Source: Kistimonas asteriae (lineage in GTDB: Bacteria > Pseudomonadota > Gammaproteobacteria > Pseudomonadales > Endozoicomonadaceae). From it: DNA of 64,000 nucleotides. The DNA lies in NCBI RefSeq assembly GCF_018263925.1, contig NZ_JAEVHF010000012.1:62001-126000 (forward strand). Reading direction: 5' to 3'. The position numbers and the translations under genes were made by a program. Shown here one piece after another: positions 29,138 to 37,633 of this stretch. Below the pieces are notes generated by a model that saw nothing but the letters and a program-made list of their open reading frames with translations, was not told where the DNA came from and did not search any database. How positions within the stretch are numbered: position 1 is the first letter of the stretch; each line of letters begins with the position of its first letter.

Positions 29138-30304
29138 ATGAAAATCCTATTGATTTCTGATTATAAATCAGGCGGTGCAGGAAAGGTCTGCGCTGATACC
29201 ATTAAAGTTTTGCGAAATGAAGGGTATGAGGTTGTTGAGTTATGGGGAGGCGAAAAAAAAACTAGAATGTCTCCATTTTCTTATGTTTACAATTTTAAAT
29301 CTTATAAAAAAATTCTTGGTGTGTTGTTGGAAGAAAATCCAGGTGCTATTCATATTCATAACTTTGACAATTGTTTAAGTCCTTCAATATTAAGAGCTAT
29401 AGCTAAATATAAGAAAAATACTTCTGTTCATGTAGCCATGACTTTACATGATTATCACATGCTATCACCAAGCAATGGGTTAATGTATTTCAACAACGGT
29501 ACTAGTCATCTGTTTGAGAAGCCCCCATCAATAATAGAGTGTATAATAAAAAAAATAGATAGAAGAACTAGGTTTCATGGCTTACTTAGAGTATTACAAT
29601 GGGTAATAAATTATAAAGTCCTAAAGTCACATCTAGTGATAGACAAATATTTATGCCCAAGCTATTTTATGGTGGATATGGCGTCGAAGGTTGTTTCAAG
29701 AAATAAAGTCACTTTTATTAGAAATTCAACTCATGTTCATCTAAATGAAAGGCAAAATACCCGTAGTAACACAATGCCGATAATAACCTTTGCTGGCCTA
29801 TTGTCTGAAGATAAAGGTATTTATAACTTTCTTCAAAACGCATGTAAATTTGACCCGCTTAGTAAAAAAGTAATTGTTAATATTTGCGGATCCGGACCAC
29901 TGAAAGACAGTATTGAATCATTGGCTAAAAAACTAGAAGAAAATAATATTTCACTAAGCTTTAGGGGTAAGGTAGCACATGAGGAATTGATGAAAATATT
30001 CCAAGAGAGTCATTATGTTTTATTGCCTTCCTTGTGTTATGAAAATTCACCTTTAGTTTTGGCAGAAGCCACGTCATTGGGGTGTAAAATAATTGCAAGC
30101 AATCATGGTGGTATGAAAGAATTTCTTGATAATTTTACAAATAGCATACCTATAGATTATTCGGCAGATAACTTCTCGAAAGTTGTATTGACTAAGGCTA
30201 TTCATGGTTTCTCGGAACCTACAGAAATAATTGATGTGAATTTTACCAAAGATATGGATGAGAAAATATATTTAAAAAAGCTAATTTCTACTTATTTAAA
30301 TTGA
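29138..30304 (+). CDS. Glycosyltransferase family 4 protein
   Basis: 388-residue GT-B enzyme. The N-terminal ILLISDYKSGGAGKVCAD is the acceptor-side glycine loop, VAMTLHDYHMLSP (~104-116) is the HDYH-type motif common in GT4 enzymes of capsule loci, and the C-terminal half has ITFAGLLSEDKGIYNFL and the E-x7-E element ENSPLVLAE (~308-316). A run of nine A (29253-29261) near codons 39-42 is noted but is less telling in AT-rich DNA. The sugar donor is unknown. Confidence 0.88.
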   Translation: MKILLISDYKSGGAGKVCADTIKVLRNEGYEVVELWGGEKKTRMSPFSYVYNFKSYKKILGVLLEENPGAIHIHNFDNCLSPSILRAIAKYKKNTSVHVAMTLHDYHMLSPSNGLMYFNNGTSHLFEKPPSIIECIIKKIDRRTRFHGLLRVLQWVINYKVLKSHLVIDKYLCPSYFMVDMASKVVSRNKVTFIRNSTHVHLNERQNTRSNTMPIITFAGLLSEDKGIYNFLQNACKFDPLSKKVIVNICGSGPLKDSIESLAKKLEENNISLSFRGKVAHEELMKIFQESHYVLLPSLCYENSPLVLAEATSLGCKIIASNHGGMKEFLDNFTNSIPIDYSADNFSKVVLTKAIHGFSEPTEIIDVNFTKDMDEKIYLKKLISTYLN

Positions 30305-30358
30305 AATTCTGTTAGTTATGCTTCTTTTTCATTGCTTCTAATATTTATGGTATGGTGA

Positions 30359-31282
30359 TTGTACCCTGCCAGCTGTTTAGGTTTATTTGTTTTGAAAATT
30401 AAAAGAATTATTAAAAACGTTGTGAGAGATTTGGTCAGGTTTTTTTTGCCTAAGTCTATTTATATTGCGCTGCGATTTTATCTTACACATGGCTATAAGT
30501 GTAATCTTAAAAAGCCGATGTCTTTTTCGGAAAAGATAATATATCGTAAGTTAAATACAGATCCCCACCTGTACTCTAAGTTTGTTGATAAATTTACAGT
30601 TAGACAATATGTAAAAGATACTATAGGCGATAACTACCTTATCCCTCTTCTGGGTCAGTATAATTCTATTAAAGAAAGTGATTTCGACGGTTTACCCGCA
30701 CAATTCGTTATAAAGACAAGTAATGGCGGGGGGGGAGAAAATGTCAAAGTTATATTTGATAAGACAAGCTGCAGCTTGAATAAACTGTGTAATGATTTTA
30801 ATGGGTATCTTAAGGTTAAAATAGGTTCAAAAATTGACGAGCCATTTTATGATATTGAACCCCCCTGTGTTTTGGTCGAAAAATTAATTGTTGATGAAAA
30901 TGGTAGGGTACCATCTGATTTTAAAATTCATGTTTTCAAAGGTGACGATAAAGAGAAGGTGTTAATTCAGGTAGATGGTGATCGTTTTGGTAATCATAAG
31001 CGCTCTCTGTTTGATGAAGTGTTGCAGAAACTGGATTTTGATATTCAGCCAAAATACGAAAGCATTGATGAAGATTTTGTTTTTCCAGGTAATATGCCAG
31101 AAATGATTGCTTTGGCAAAAAAACTTGCTCAACCCTTTAGATATGTTCGTGTTGATATGTATTCGGTTGCTAATGCTGTGTATTTCGGTGAATTGACGTT
31201 TTGTCATGGCAGTGGATGGGAGAAGCTTTCGACTAAAGAAGCTGACTGTTTATTAGGCAGTTACTGGAAAGAATACAATTAA
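30359..31282 (+). CDS. TupA-like ATP-grasp enzyme (copy 2) with poly-G tract
   Basis: 307 residues, clearly paralogous to the gene at 24701: MSFSEKIIYRKLN, KFVDKFTVRQYVKDTIGDNYLIPLLG, then the nucleotide loop FVIKTSNGGGGENVKV (~115-130), LVEKLIVDENGRVPSDFKIHVFKG and FRYVRVDMYSVANAVYFGELTFCHGSG near the end. Probably joins an amine to a carboxylate on a saccharide or lipid-linked sugar using ATP. The glycine loop is coded by eight consecutive G (30728-30735); slippage either way leads to an early stop. Start unclear: TTG at 30359 or TTG at 30392; no ATG fits the conserved N-terminus. Confidence 0.82.
   Translation: MYPASCLGLFVLKIKRIIKNVVRDLVRFFLPKSIYIALRFYLTHGYKCNLKKPMSFSEKIIYRKLNTDPHLYSKFVDKFTVRQYVKDTIGDNYLIPLLGQYNSIKESDFDGLPAQFVIKTSNGGGGENVKVIFDKTSCSLNKLCNDFNGYLKVKIGSKIDEPFYDIEPPCVLVEKLIVDENGRVPSDFKIHVFKGDDKEKVLIQVDGDRFGNHKRSLFDEVLQKLDFDIQPKYESIDEDFVFPGNMPEMIALAKKLAQPFRYVRVDMYSVANAVYFGELTFCHGSGWEKLSTKEADCLLGSYWKEYN
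30728..30735 (+). repeat. Poly-G tract (8 G) in ATP-grasp gene
   Basis: Eight consecutive G at about codons 124-127, coding the glycine-rich loop, inside AT-rich sequence. It is a candidate phase-variation site. Confidence 0.65.
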
Positions 31283-31292
31283 CTTACACTTC

Positions 31293-32420
31293 ATGGTAGT
31301 CAGAAACGTGCAAAAGTACCTTGCAATAACTGCCAACACTAGTTGGTATCTATACAATTTCCGGAAAAACACCATTTATGCCCTGCAAAAAGAAGGCTAC
31401 AAAGTACTGGCTATTGCACCAACGGATGAATACTCCCAGAAACTTGAGGAACTGGGCTGTGAATTTATTCCTGTAGCCATTGATGCGGGTGGCACTCACC
31501 CGGTTAACGATATCAAAACGTTTCTTTCGTTTTGGAATATTTACCGCAAGAACAAGCCCGCTGCTGTCTTAAACTTTACGCCGAAAAACAATATCTACAG
31601 TACGCTGGCGGCTTGGCTTTGTGGTTCGGCCTGCATCAATAATATTGCGGGGCTGGGTATCCTCTTCATTAATGAATCAGTAGCCTCCAAAATTGCCCGG
31701 CTGCTGTATCGGTTCACCCAGCCCAGGGCAAAAAAATTGTTTTTCCAGAATGAAGACGATCGTGTGCTTTTTCTGGAAAACAAAATGGCACCTGCCCATC
31801 TTACTGACCGATTGCCCGGTTCCGGCGCAGACCTCCAGCGTTTCACATTAACGCCTGCTCCTGATGATGGGAAAATCAGGTTCTTGTTGATTGCCCGTAT
31901 GTTGTACGACAAAGGCATTCAACACTATGTGGATGCGGCCCGGCAGCTTCGCTCGCAATACCCTCATGTAGAGTTCCAGCTGTTGGGTTTTCTGGATGTT
32001 GATAATCCCTCCGCTGTCAAAAAGGCTGAAATGGATCAATGGGTGCAGGAAGGCGTGGTGAACTATCTGGGTACCTCTGATGCCGTTCAGGATGTCATCG
32101 CCGGCGTAGACTGTATGGTCTTGCCCTCCTATTACCGTGAAGGGGTACCCAAGAGCCTGCTGGAAGCGGGTGCCATGGGTAAGCCCATTGTCACTACGGA
32201 TAATGTGGGCTGCCGTGAAACCGTCGATGATGGTGTGAACGGTTTTCTCTGCCAGCCCCGCGATACGGTAGATCTTGCTGAAAAGATGGAAAAGATCATT
32301 CTCATGTCTCACCAGGAACGGCTGGCCATGGGCAAGAAAAGCCGGGAGAAAATCGAGCGTGAGTTTGATGAGCAGATTGTCATTCAGAAATATCTCGATG
32401 CAGTACGTGAGGTGGTTTAA
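31293..32420 (+). CDS. Glycosyltransferase family 4 protein (PglA/WbuB-like)
   Basis: 375 residues, returning to the normal base composition of the chromosome. The N-terminal TANTSWYLYNFRKNTIYALQ and NFTPKNNIYSTLAA, with NNIAGLGILF, resemble GT4 enzymes that add HexNAc to undecaprenyl-linked sugars. The C-terminal part has FLLIARMLYDKGIQHY (~193-208) and the E-x7-E motif EGVPKSLLE (~289-297). It is the last glycosyltransferase of the main operon and probably acts early in repeat-unit assembly; this is inferred from family resemblance. Confidence 0.9.
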   Translation: MVVRNVQKYLAITANTSWYLYNFRKNTIYALQKEGYKVLAIAPTDEYSQKLEELGCEFIPVAIDAGGTHPVNDIKTFLSFWNIYRKNKPAAVLNFTPKNNIYSTLAAWLCGSACINNIAGLGILFINESVASKIARLLYRFTQPRAKKLFFQNEDDRVLFLENKMAPAHLTDRLPGSGADLQRFTLTPAPDDGKIRFLLIARMLYDKGIQHYVDAARQLRSQYPHVEFQLLGFLDVDNPSAVKKAEMDQWVQEGVVNYLGTSDAVQDVIAGVDCMVLPSYYREGVPKSLLEAGAMGKPIVTTDNVGCRETVDDGVNGFLCQPRDTVDLAEKMEKIILMSHQERLAMGKKSREKIEREFDEQIVIQKYLDAVREVV

Positions 32421-32519
32421 GGCACATTCTGTTTTCCGATTCGACTATCCTTCCTGTCTTTGGACATAAAGATCAAAACAGGGTGTGCTACAGCAACCCG
32501 CCAATACGGGAAAACCTCA

Positions 32520-33569
32520 GTGCCTGACCAATTACCAGACGGTTATCGACCGTGGCTTCAAGCCATAAAAAGTCGAATCTATACAGCACAACAACGCGCT
32601 GCCATTACCGTCAATCAAGGTATGCTGGAACTGTATTGGCAAATCGGCCAGGAGATCCTTGAGCGGCAGCAGCAACAGGGTTGGGGCTCCAATGTTGTGG
32701 GTCAGCTGGCAAAGGATTTGAAATCCACCTTTCCCGAGATGAAAGGGTTCTCGCGCGCAAATTTGATGTATATGAGGGCATTTGCAGAATCCTGGCCTGA
32801 TTTCGTGACAGAGACAAATGTCCAACAGGCTGTTGGACAAATTCCCTGGGGGCATAATTTACTGCTGTTAAGCAAGCTCAAAGACCGCTCGCAGCGTCTC
32901 CTTTATGCAACCAAGACCATTGAAAATGGCTGGTCTCGTAATGTTTTGGCTCATCAGATTGAAGGTCGCTTGTTGGAACGACAGGGCAAAGCAGTCAGTA
33001 ATTTTGCATGCTCACTGTCTAACCCTCAGTCGGAATTGGCTCAGCAAACCCTGAAAGATCCCTACCTGTTTGACTTCCTCTCTCTTCGAGAGGCTGCCAA
33101 AGAGCGGGATATAGAACAGGCTCTTACCCGCCATATCAGCCAGTTCCTGCTGGAACTCGGAGCCGGGTTTGCCTATGTGGGCCAGCAGGTTCATCTGGAG
33201 GTGGGCGGTGATGACTTCTATCTGGATCTGCTGTTCTATCACCTCAAACTGCGTTGTTACATTGTGGTCGAACTGAAAACGGGGGATTTTAAACCTGAGC
33301 ATGTGGGTCAGCTGAATTTTTACCTCTCCGCAGTCGACAGTCAGATGAAGTCTGAACAAGATGCCTCCAGTATTGGCCTCCTGCTTTGTAAAAGCCGTAA
33401 CAAGGTGGTCGCTGAATATGCCCTTCGCGATAACGCCAAACCGATTGGTGTCGCGGAATACCAGCTCTCTCAATCGCTACCAGAGAAACTGGAAGGCAAG
33501 CTGCCTAGCATTGAGCTGATAGAGCAGGAGGTGCTGTCACTCTCGGAAGACGATGTCGATCAGTTGTAG
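32520..33569 (+). CDS. YhcG-type PDDEXK nuclease family protein (DUF1016)
   Basis: About 349 residues from the GTG at 32520 (TTG at 32460 would add 20). The N-terminal DUF1016 domain is ~5-160 (INQ/VNQGMLELYWQIGQEILERQQQQGWG, LSWGH-like IPWGHN). A C-terminal PDDEXK nuclease-like domain follows, with the motif DFYLDLLFYHLKLRCYIVVELK at ~225-247 giving the D...ExK residues. YhcG proteins are found near mobile elements and restriction systems; their exact role is unsettled. It is unusual inside a polysaccharide locus and suggests a cargo gene picked up with the cluster. Confidence 0.9.
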   Translation: MPDQLPDGYRPWLQAIKSRIYTAQQRAAITVNQGMLELYWQIGQEILERQQQQGWGSNVVGQLAKDLKSTFPEMKGFSRANLMYMRAFAESWPDFVTETNVQQAVGQIPWGHNLLLLSKLKDRSQRLLYATKTIENGWSRNVLAHQIEGRLLERQGKAVSNFACSLSNPQSELAQQTLKDPYLFDFLSLREAAKERDIEQALTRHISQFLLELGAGFAYVGQQVHLEVGGDDFYLDLLFYHLKLRCYIVVELKTGDFKPEHVGQLNFYLSAVDSQMKSEQDASSIGLLLCKSRNKVVAEYALRDNAKPIGVAEYQLSQSLPEKLEGKLPSIELIEQEVLSLSEDDVDQL

Positions 33570-33618
33570 ACTTGTCCGGCCAGGTCTGGCCCGGGGTATA
33601 AATTTTTGATTTATGTTG

Positions 33619-33633
33619 CTCTCCTCTGGAGAG
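33619..33633 (+). promoter_or_regulatory. Hairpin that covers the ribosome site of the 28-residue peptide
   Basis: CTCTCC-TCT-GGAGAG is a perfect 6-bp stem. The 3' arm GGAGAG is the Shine-Dalgarno sequence of the ATG at 33639, so folding would block translation. Confidence 0.6.
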
Positions 33634-33638
33634 TAATA

Positions 33639-33725
33639 ATGTTTGATATGAACGCCCTGGCTTGGACGCTGTTTATATTGTGCATGGTGGTTGCATCGGT
33701 TGCTGTCTCGGTTTGTTACCCATAG
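33639..33725 (+). CDS. 28-residue hydrophobic membrane peptide
   Basis: Short reading frame with GGAGAG five bases before the ATG. The product begins MFDMNALAWTLF and ends SVAVSVCYP, with a single membrane helix over residues ~6-25. It follows yhcG by 70 bases. Length, single helix and a ribosome site locked in a hairpin are reminiscent of type I toxin peptides or small membrane regulators, but I recognise no family. It could also be a chance frame; conservation in relatives would decide. Confidence 0.5.
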   Translation: MFDMNALAWTLFILCMVVASVAVSVCYP

Positions 33726-33959
33726 AAAAAACGCAGAGTCAACAAAGGCACTCGAGGAGGATTGCATAAATACCTTTATTTAATCACTCCTTTGAGGCGC
33801 CTGTTTCCATGCTGAATTGACCCTGACAGGTCATATAAATGTACGCAGCCTTTTCAATTCAACGGTATGCAGAAAACCGTCGTGTAAACAGCCGCACCCC
33901 GCATTGAGTGTCTATACTGCGCACCGCGAAATAAACCACCTACAATGCAAGGGCTGATC
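33726..33959. other. Spacer before the coiled-coil gene
   Basis: About 230 bases with no gene. The inverted words TTGAATTG-type around 33823 and 33856 (GAATTGACC / TTCAATTCAAC) are too loose to call a structure. Confidence 0.4.
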
Positions 33960-34400
33960 ATGACTGCAAACACTCTTGAAGAACGCGTCGCACGTTTGGA
34001 AAGACTGAAGCCCATTCTGGAGGCAGAAAGTTTGAATACCTTACTTGAGGATCAACGCAGTTTTCTGAACCGGCTCGACCATCAGGTCAATGTGCGGGTA
34101 CATGCTGTTGAGGTTTCTATCACTGATCTGAAGTTTGATGTCGGTCAGGTGATGGACCGGGTGGATAAGCTGGATGTCCGTATGGATAAAATGGAATCCA
34201 GCATGGTTGAGATGAAGGCTGAAATGTCCGAGATGAAGGCAGAAATGTCTGAAATGAAGGCTGAGATGTCTGAGTTTAAGGCTGAAATGTCTGGGTTTAA
34301 GGCTGAGATGTCTGGGTTTAGAACTGAGATGTCTGAGATGAAGGCCGATATTGCAACGATGAAAGGGATGCTGGAACTACTGGTAGCGACCAGATCCTGA
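33960..34400 (+). CDS. Heptad-repeat coiled-coil protein, function unknown
   Basis: 146 residues from the ATG at 33960 with AAGGG upstream. An N-terminal region (~1-60) with EERVARLERLKP leads into a long coiled-coil. Residues ~84-125 are six tandem seven-residue units of the type E-M-K-A-E-M-S (variants EFKAEMS, GFKAEMS, GFRTEMS), each exactly one heptad, coded by a 21-bp DNA repeat. No signal peptide or membrane helix. Such repeats expand and contract easily. I do not recognise a function; the design suggests a rod or oligomerisation module. Confidence 0.75.
   Translation: MTANTLEERVARLERLKPILEAESLNTLLEDQRSFLNRLDHQVNVRVHAVEVSITDLKFDVGQVMDRVDKLDVRMDKMESSMVEMKAEMSEMKAEMSEMKAEMSEFKAEMSGFKAEMSGFRTEMSEMKADIATMKGMLELLVATRS
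34209..34334 (+). repeat. Six tandem 21-bp repeats
   Basis: Six imperfect copies of a unit of the form GAGATGAAGGCTGAAATGTC(C/T), in frame, each one coiled-coil heptad. A seventh degenerate copy follows (34335-34355). Confidence 0.85.
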
Positions 34401-34833
34401 CAGCGCCTGATAGCAGGGATGCTATACACAGCAATTTTCCCCCTGGTTCACTTTTCAGCATTTTGTGGTCGTACTGCTCACTCCAGAAGGTTCGGCTCAT
34501 AGTTTGTGAAAAGGATAGCGCTGCGCCAGTCGCTGGCTTCAAGCGTGTTCTCTCGTTCAGTGTGACGTCGGCATGCCCCTCTCAACACTGGGGAAGTAAC
34601 TGTTCTATCGCCCTTTATCTCTGCTCATCATTTACCATATTGATGTCGTGGCTCTGCCCTTGGATGGTGACTTTCATTTGGCGGTACTGGCTGGTTGTTT
34701 TAGTATCAAACGCATAGGGTAGTAGTTAATCGTCTTATAGTTATTAGATCGCAATGTTGACGCTCGGTGCCCACAATACTGTTTAGGGTGCCTGTTATTT
34801 TCTCTTCACGTTACTGAAAGTTATCCATCACTC
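34401..34833. other. Gene-free spacer before the phosphomannomutase gene
   Basis: 433 bases. The one open frame (34463-34717) is Cys/Trp-rich with no ribosome site and no recognisable features, and I do not call it. Presumably holds the promoter for the downstream genes; no clear -35/-10 pair was found. Confidence 0.4.
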
Positions 34834-36198
34834 ATGACATCACTTTCCTGCTTCAAGGCCTACGATATCCGTGGCCGTATGCCCGATGAACTTAATGAAA
34901 CCATCGCTTACCGCATTGGCCGGGCCTATGGTGAATACCTTAAGCCAACCACCGTGGTGATTGGGGGCGATGTCCGCCTGACCAGTGAAGCCCTCAAGCA
35001 CGCCACGACCGAAGGGTTGCGCGATGCCGGTGTGAATGTGCTGGATCTTGGCCTCGCCGGTACCGAGGAAGTCTATTTCGCCACCTTTCATCTCGGCGTG
35101 GACGGCGGCATTGAAGTGACCGCCAGCCACAACCCCATGGACTACAACGGGTTGAAACTGGTACGCGCAGGGGCACAGCCGATCAGCGGGGATACCGGTC
35201 TGCGTGATATCCAGCAGCTTGCCGAACAGGCAGATTTTGCGCCGGTAGAAAACCGTGGCAGTTGCGAAACAGTGGATACCCTGCAGGATTATGTCAGCCA
35301 TCTGCTGGGGTATATCCAGGCGGAAGCCCTTAAGCCTATGAAGCTGGTCGTCAATGCTGGCAATGGGGCCGCGGGCCATGTCGTGGATGCGATTGAGGCA
35401 CGCTTCAAGGCCAGCGGTGTACCGGTGGAATTTGTGAAGGTTCACAACGAGCCGGACGGCAACTTCCCCCACGGTATTCCCAACCCCATTCTGCCGGAAT
35501 GCCGGGCGGCGACCTCAGAAGCGGTGCTGGAACACCAGGCGGACATGGGTATCGCCTGGGATGGCGATTTTGATCGCTGTTTCCTCTTTGATGAAAACGG
35601 CGCCTTCATTGAGGGATACTACATTGTTGGCCTGCTGGGTGAAGCGTTTCTGGCCCATAACCCCGGTGCCAAAATCATTCATGATCCACGCTTGACCTGG
35701 AACACCATTGACCAGGTCACCGCTGCCGGTGGTGAACCGGTGTTATGTAAGACCGGCCATGCGTTTATCAAGGAACGGATGCGTAAGGAAGATGCCGTTT
35801 ATGGCGGTGAAATGAGTGCTCACCACTATTTCCGCGATTTCGCCTATTGCGATTCCGGCATGATCCCCTGGCTGCTGGTCGCTGAACTGATGTCCCGCAA
35901 GGGTAAGACCCTGTCTGAACTGGTTTCTGAGCGAATTGCGCTGTTTCCGTCATCCGGTGAGATCAACAGCAAGCTGGACGATCCCCAGGGCGCGATTGAC
36001 CGGGTGTTGTCGGTTTATCAGGCAGACGCTGTCGCCGTTGACCATACCGATGGTATCTCGGTCGATATGGGGCAGTGGCGGTTTAGCCTGCGACTTTCCA
36101 ATACCGAGCCGGTGATCCGGTTAAATGTCGAAAGCCGTGGTGATGTCGTACTCATGCAACAGCAGACGGATGAATTGTTGCGTTTGATCCGCGCATAA
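34834..36198 (+). CDS. manB: Phosphomannomutase (CpsG/ManB type)
   Basis: Interconverts mannose-6-phosphate and mannose-1-phosphate for GDP-mannose-derived sugars. 454 residues, very like the E. coli CpsG sequence: N-terminal FKAYDIRG, the catalytic phosphoserine in [11 protein letters not shown] (~96-106), the metal loop DGDFDRCF (~248), the sugar-binding [12 protein letters not shown] (~325) and C-terminal [17 protein letters not shown]. No manC (mannose-1-P guanylyltransferase) is in the window. The enzyme could also serve as a phosphoglucomutase. Confidence 0.93.
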   Translation: MTSLSCFKAYDIRGRMPDELNETIAYRIGRAYGEYLKPTTVVIGGDVRLTSEALKHATTEGLRDAGVNVLDLGLAGTEEVYFATFHLGVDGGIEVTASHNPMDYNGLKLVRAGAQPISGDTGLRDIQQLAEQADFAPVENRGSCETVDTLQDYVSHLLGYIQAEALKPMKLVVNAGNGAAGHVVDAIEARFKASGVPVEFVKVHNEPDGNFPHGIPNPILPECRAATSEAVLEHQADMGIAWDGDFDRCFLFDENGAFIEGYYIVGLLGEAFLAHNPGAKIIHDPRLTWNTIDQVTAAGGEPVLCKTGHAFIKERMRKEDAVYGGEMSAHHYFRDFAYCDSGMIPWLLVAELMSRKGKTLSELVSERIALFPSSGEINSKLDDPQGAIDRVLSVYQADAVAVDHTDGISVDMGQWRFSLRLSNTEPVIRLNVESRGDVVLMQQQTDELLRLIRA

Positions 36199-36338
36199 GT
36201 CCTAATCTTGTTTTAATAGCGCTGCGGCTGTGTAGGCTCAGCGCAAACCTGTGACCGATTGTATGTATGTCCGTCCGCCTTCCCGTGTAGGTTGGTGGGC
36301 TAATGTCTTTTATTGTTTTGCCGGGCTCAATACCACCC

Positions 36339-37172
36339 ATGATCAAGAAATGCCTTTTCCCCGCCGCAGGCTACGGCACCCGTTTTCTTCCCGCCACCAA
36401 ATCCATGCCGAAAGAGATGATGCCGGTCGTCAATAAACCGCTTATTGAATATGGCGTCGATGAGGCGGTGGAAGCCGGTATGACTGAAATCTGCATGGTT
36501 ACCGGCCGCGGCAAGCGGGCACTGGAAGACCATTTTGATATTAACTACGAACTGGAACACCAGATCAGCGGCACCGGTAAGGAAAGTATGCTCGGGCATA
36601 TCCGCGGTGTGATGGAATCCTGCCGTTTTTCCTACACTCGCCAGACGGAAATGAAAGGGTTAGGGCACGCTATCCTCACCGGCCAGACACTGGTTGGCGA
36701 CCAGCCCTTTGCCGTGGTGCTTGCGGATGACCTGTGTGTGAATCCCGGTGGCCCTGGCGTGCTGGCCCAGATGGCGAAACTCTACCGACAGTTCCGTTGC
36801 TCTATTGTGGCCGTGCAGGAAGTGCCGGAGGATCAGGTTCACAAATACGGCGTTATTGCCGGGGATGTGATCCGGGATGATATTCTGCGGGTGACCGATA
36901 TGGTCGAAAAACCTACCCGGGAAGAGGCGCCCTCAAACCTGGCCATCATCGGGCGTTATATTCTCACGCCGGATATTTTTGATTTGATTGCCAACACGGA
37001 GCCGGGTAAAGGCGGGGAAATCCAGATTACCGATGCACTGCTCAAGCAGGCGCAGGAAGGGTGTGTACTGGCTTACCGATTCAAGGGCACCCGGTTTGAC
37101 TGTGGCAGCGTGGAAGGTTTTATCGACGCTACCAATTACTGCTATGACCACTTTTACCGGGCCGGCGAGTGA
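36339..37172 (+). CDS. galU: UTP-glucose-1-phosphate uridylyltransferase
   Basis: Makes UDP-glucose, which feeds Ugd and hence UDP-GlcA/GalA. 277 residues starting at the family N-terminus MIKKCLFPAAGYGTRFLPATK, with the PKEMMPVVNKPLIEYGV and KGLGHAILTG segments and the EKP motif (~176). The ATG at 36303 has a better ribosome site (GGTGGG) and would add 12 residues, so the start is not settled. Its stop overlaps the start of the VanZ gene by four bases. Confidence 0.95.
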   Translation: MIKKCLFPAAGYGTRFLPATKSMPKEMMPVVNKPLIEYGVDEAVEAGMTEICMVTGRGKRALEDHFDINYELEHQISGTGKESMLGHIRGVMESCRFSYTRQTEMKGLGHAILTGQTLVGDQPFAVVLADDLCVNPGGPGVLAQMAKLYRQFRCSIVAVQEVPEDQVHKYGVIAGDVIRDDILRVTDMVEKPTREEAPSNLAIIGRYILTPDIFDLIANTEPGKGGEIQITDALLKQAQEGCVLAYRFKGTRFDCGSVEGFIDATNYCYDHFYRAGE

Positions 37173-37579
37173 CAGATTCATCGCAACACCGTGTCGGCGG
37201 CGGAATAGATCGCAATAATCGGCGGGTAGTGATGGCCCGCTGTCTGTTATTGGTCGTTCTGCCGGTGATTGGCTGGCTGGCGACATTCTCTCCCTGGCAG
37301 CCGTTCATGCAGTTCAGCGACAAGTTGCGCCATATTGCGGCATTTCTGGTATTGACCGGGTTGATCTGGCAGTCTTGGCCAGCGGTGCCGGTCCACCGAC
37401 GTTTGTTGCTGATGGTAGCGCTTGGCCTTGGGCTGGAATTGGTTCAGACCCTGACGCCAACGCGGGAATTTCATCTGGATGACCTGGCCGCCAGTGTGAT
37501 GGGCGCCGTCGTGTTTGAAGCACTGCGCGAAAGTTACCGTCGAATTCACACACTTTTGATCTCACCACCTTCACGCTAA
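37169..37579 (+). CDS. VanZ-like membrane protein
   Basis: 136 residues beginning with GTG inside the galU stop. A basic N-terminal ~20 residues precede four predicted helices. The signature FSDKLRHIAAFLVLTGL (~49-65) and the acidic-basic pair in TPTREFHLDDLAASVMGA (~104-120) are VanZ-family hallmarks. Function in polysaccharide loci is not known; VanZ proteins affect cell-envelope properties in other species. Confidence 0.85.
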   Translation: MTDSSQHRVGGGIDRNNRRVVMARCLLLVVLPVIGWLATFSPWQPFMQFSDKLRHIAAFLVLTGLIWQSWPAVPVHRRLLLMVALGLGLELVQTLTPTREFHLDDLAASVMGAVVFEALRESYRRIHTLLISPPSR

Positions 37580-37633
37580 CGGGTGGGCAAGGTATTATCG
37601 GCGCCCGCGTTTATCCCCCTGGCGAACCCCCTG

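Larger units (their letters stand above)
24119..31290. other. AT-rich variable core of the polysaccharide locus
   Basis: From just after the epimerase gene to just before the glycosyltransferase at 31293, the DNA is far richer in A/T (by eye roughly one third GC) than either flank (about one half). All genes here are repeat-unit assembly genes: acetyltransferase, two ATP-grasp enzymes, Wzx, Wzy and two GT4 enzymes. This is the usual picture of a horizontally exchanged serotype-specific core between conserved flanks. Confidence 0.75.

Noticed and set aside
29253..29261. Nine-A run in a GT4 gene as another phase-variation tract
   Set aside because: The region is so AT-rich that A runs of this length are expected; only the G runs stand out.
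34463..34717. 84-residue open frame between the coiled-coil and phosphomannomutase genes
   Set aside because: It is Cys/Trp/Ser-rich in a way typical of non-coding translation, has no ribosome site and overlaps no known family.
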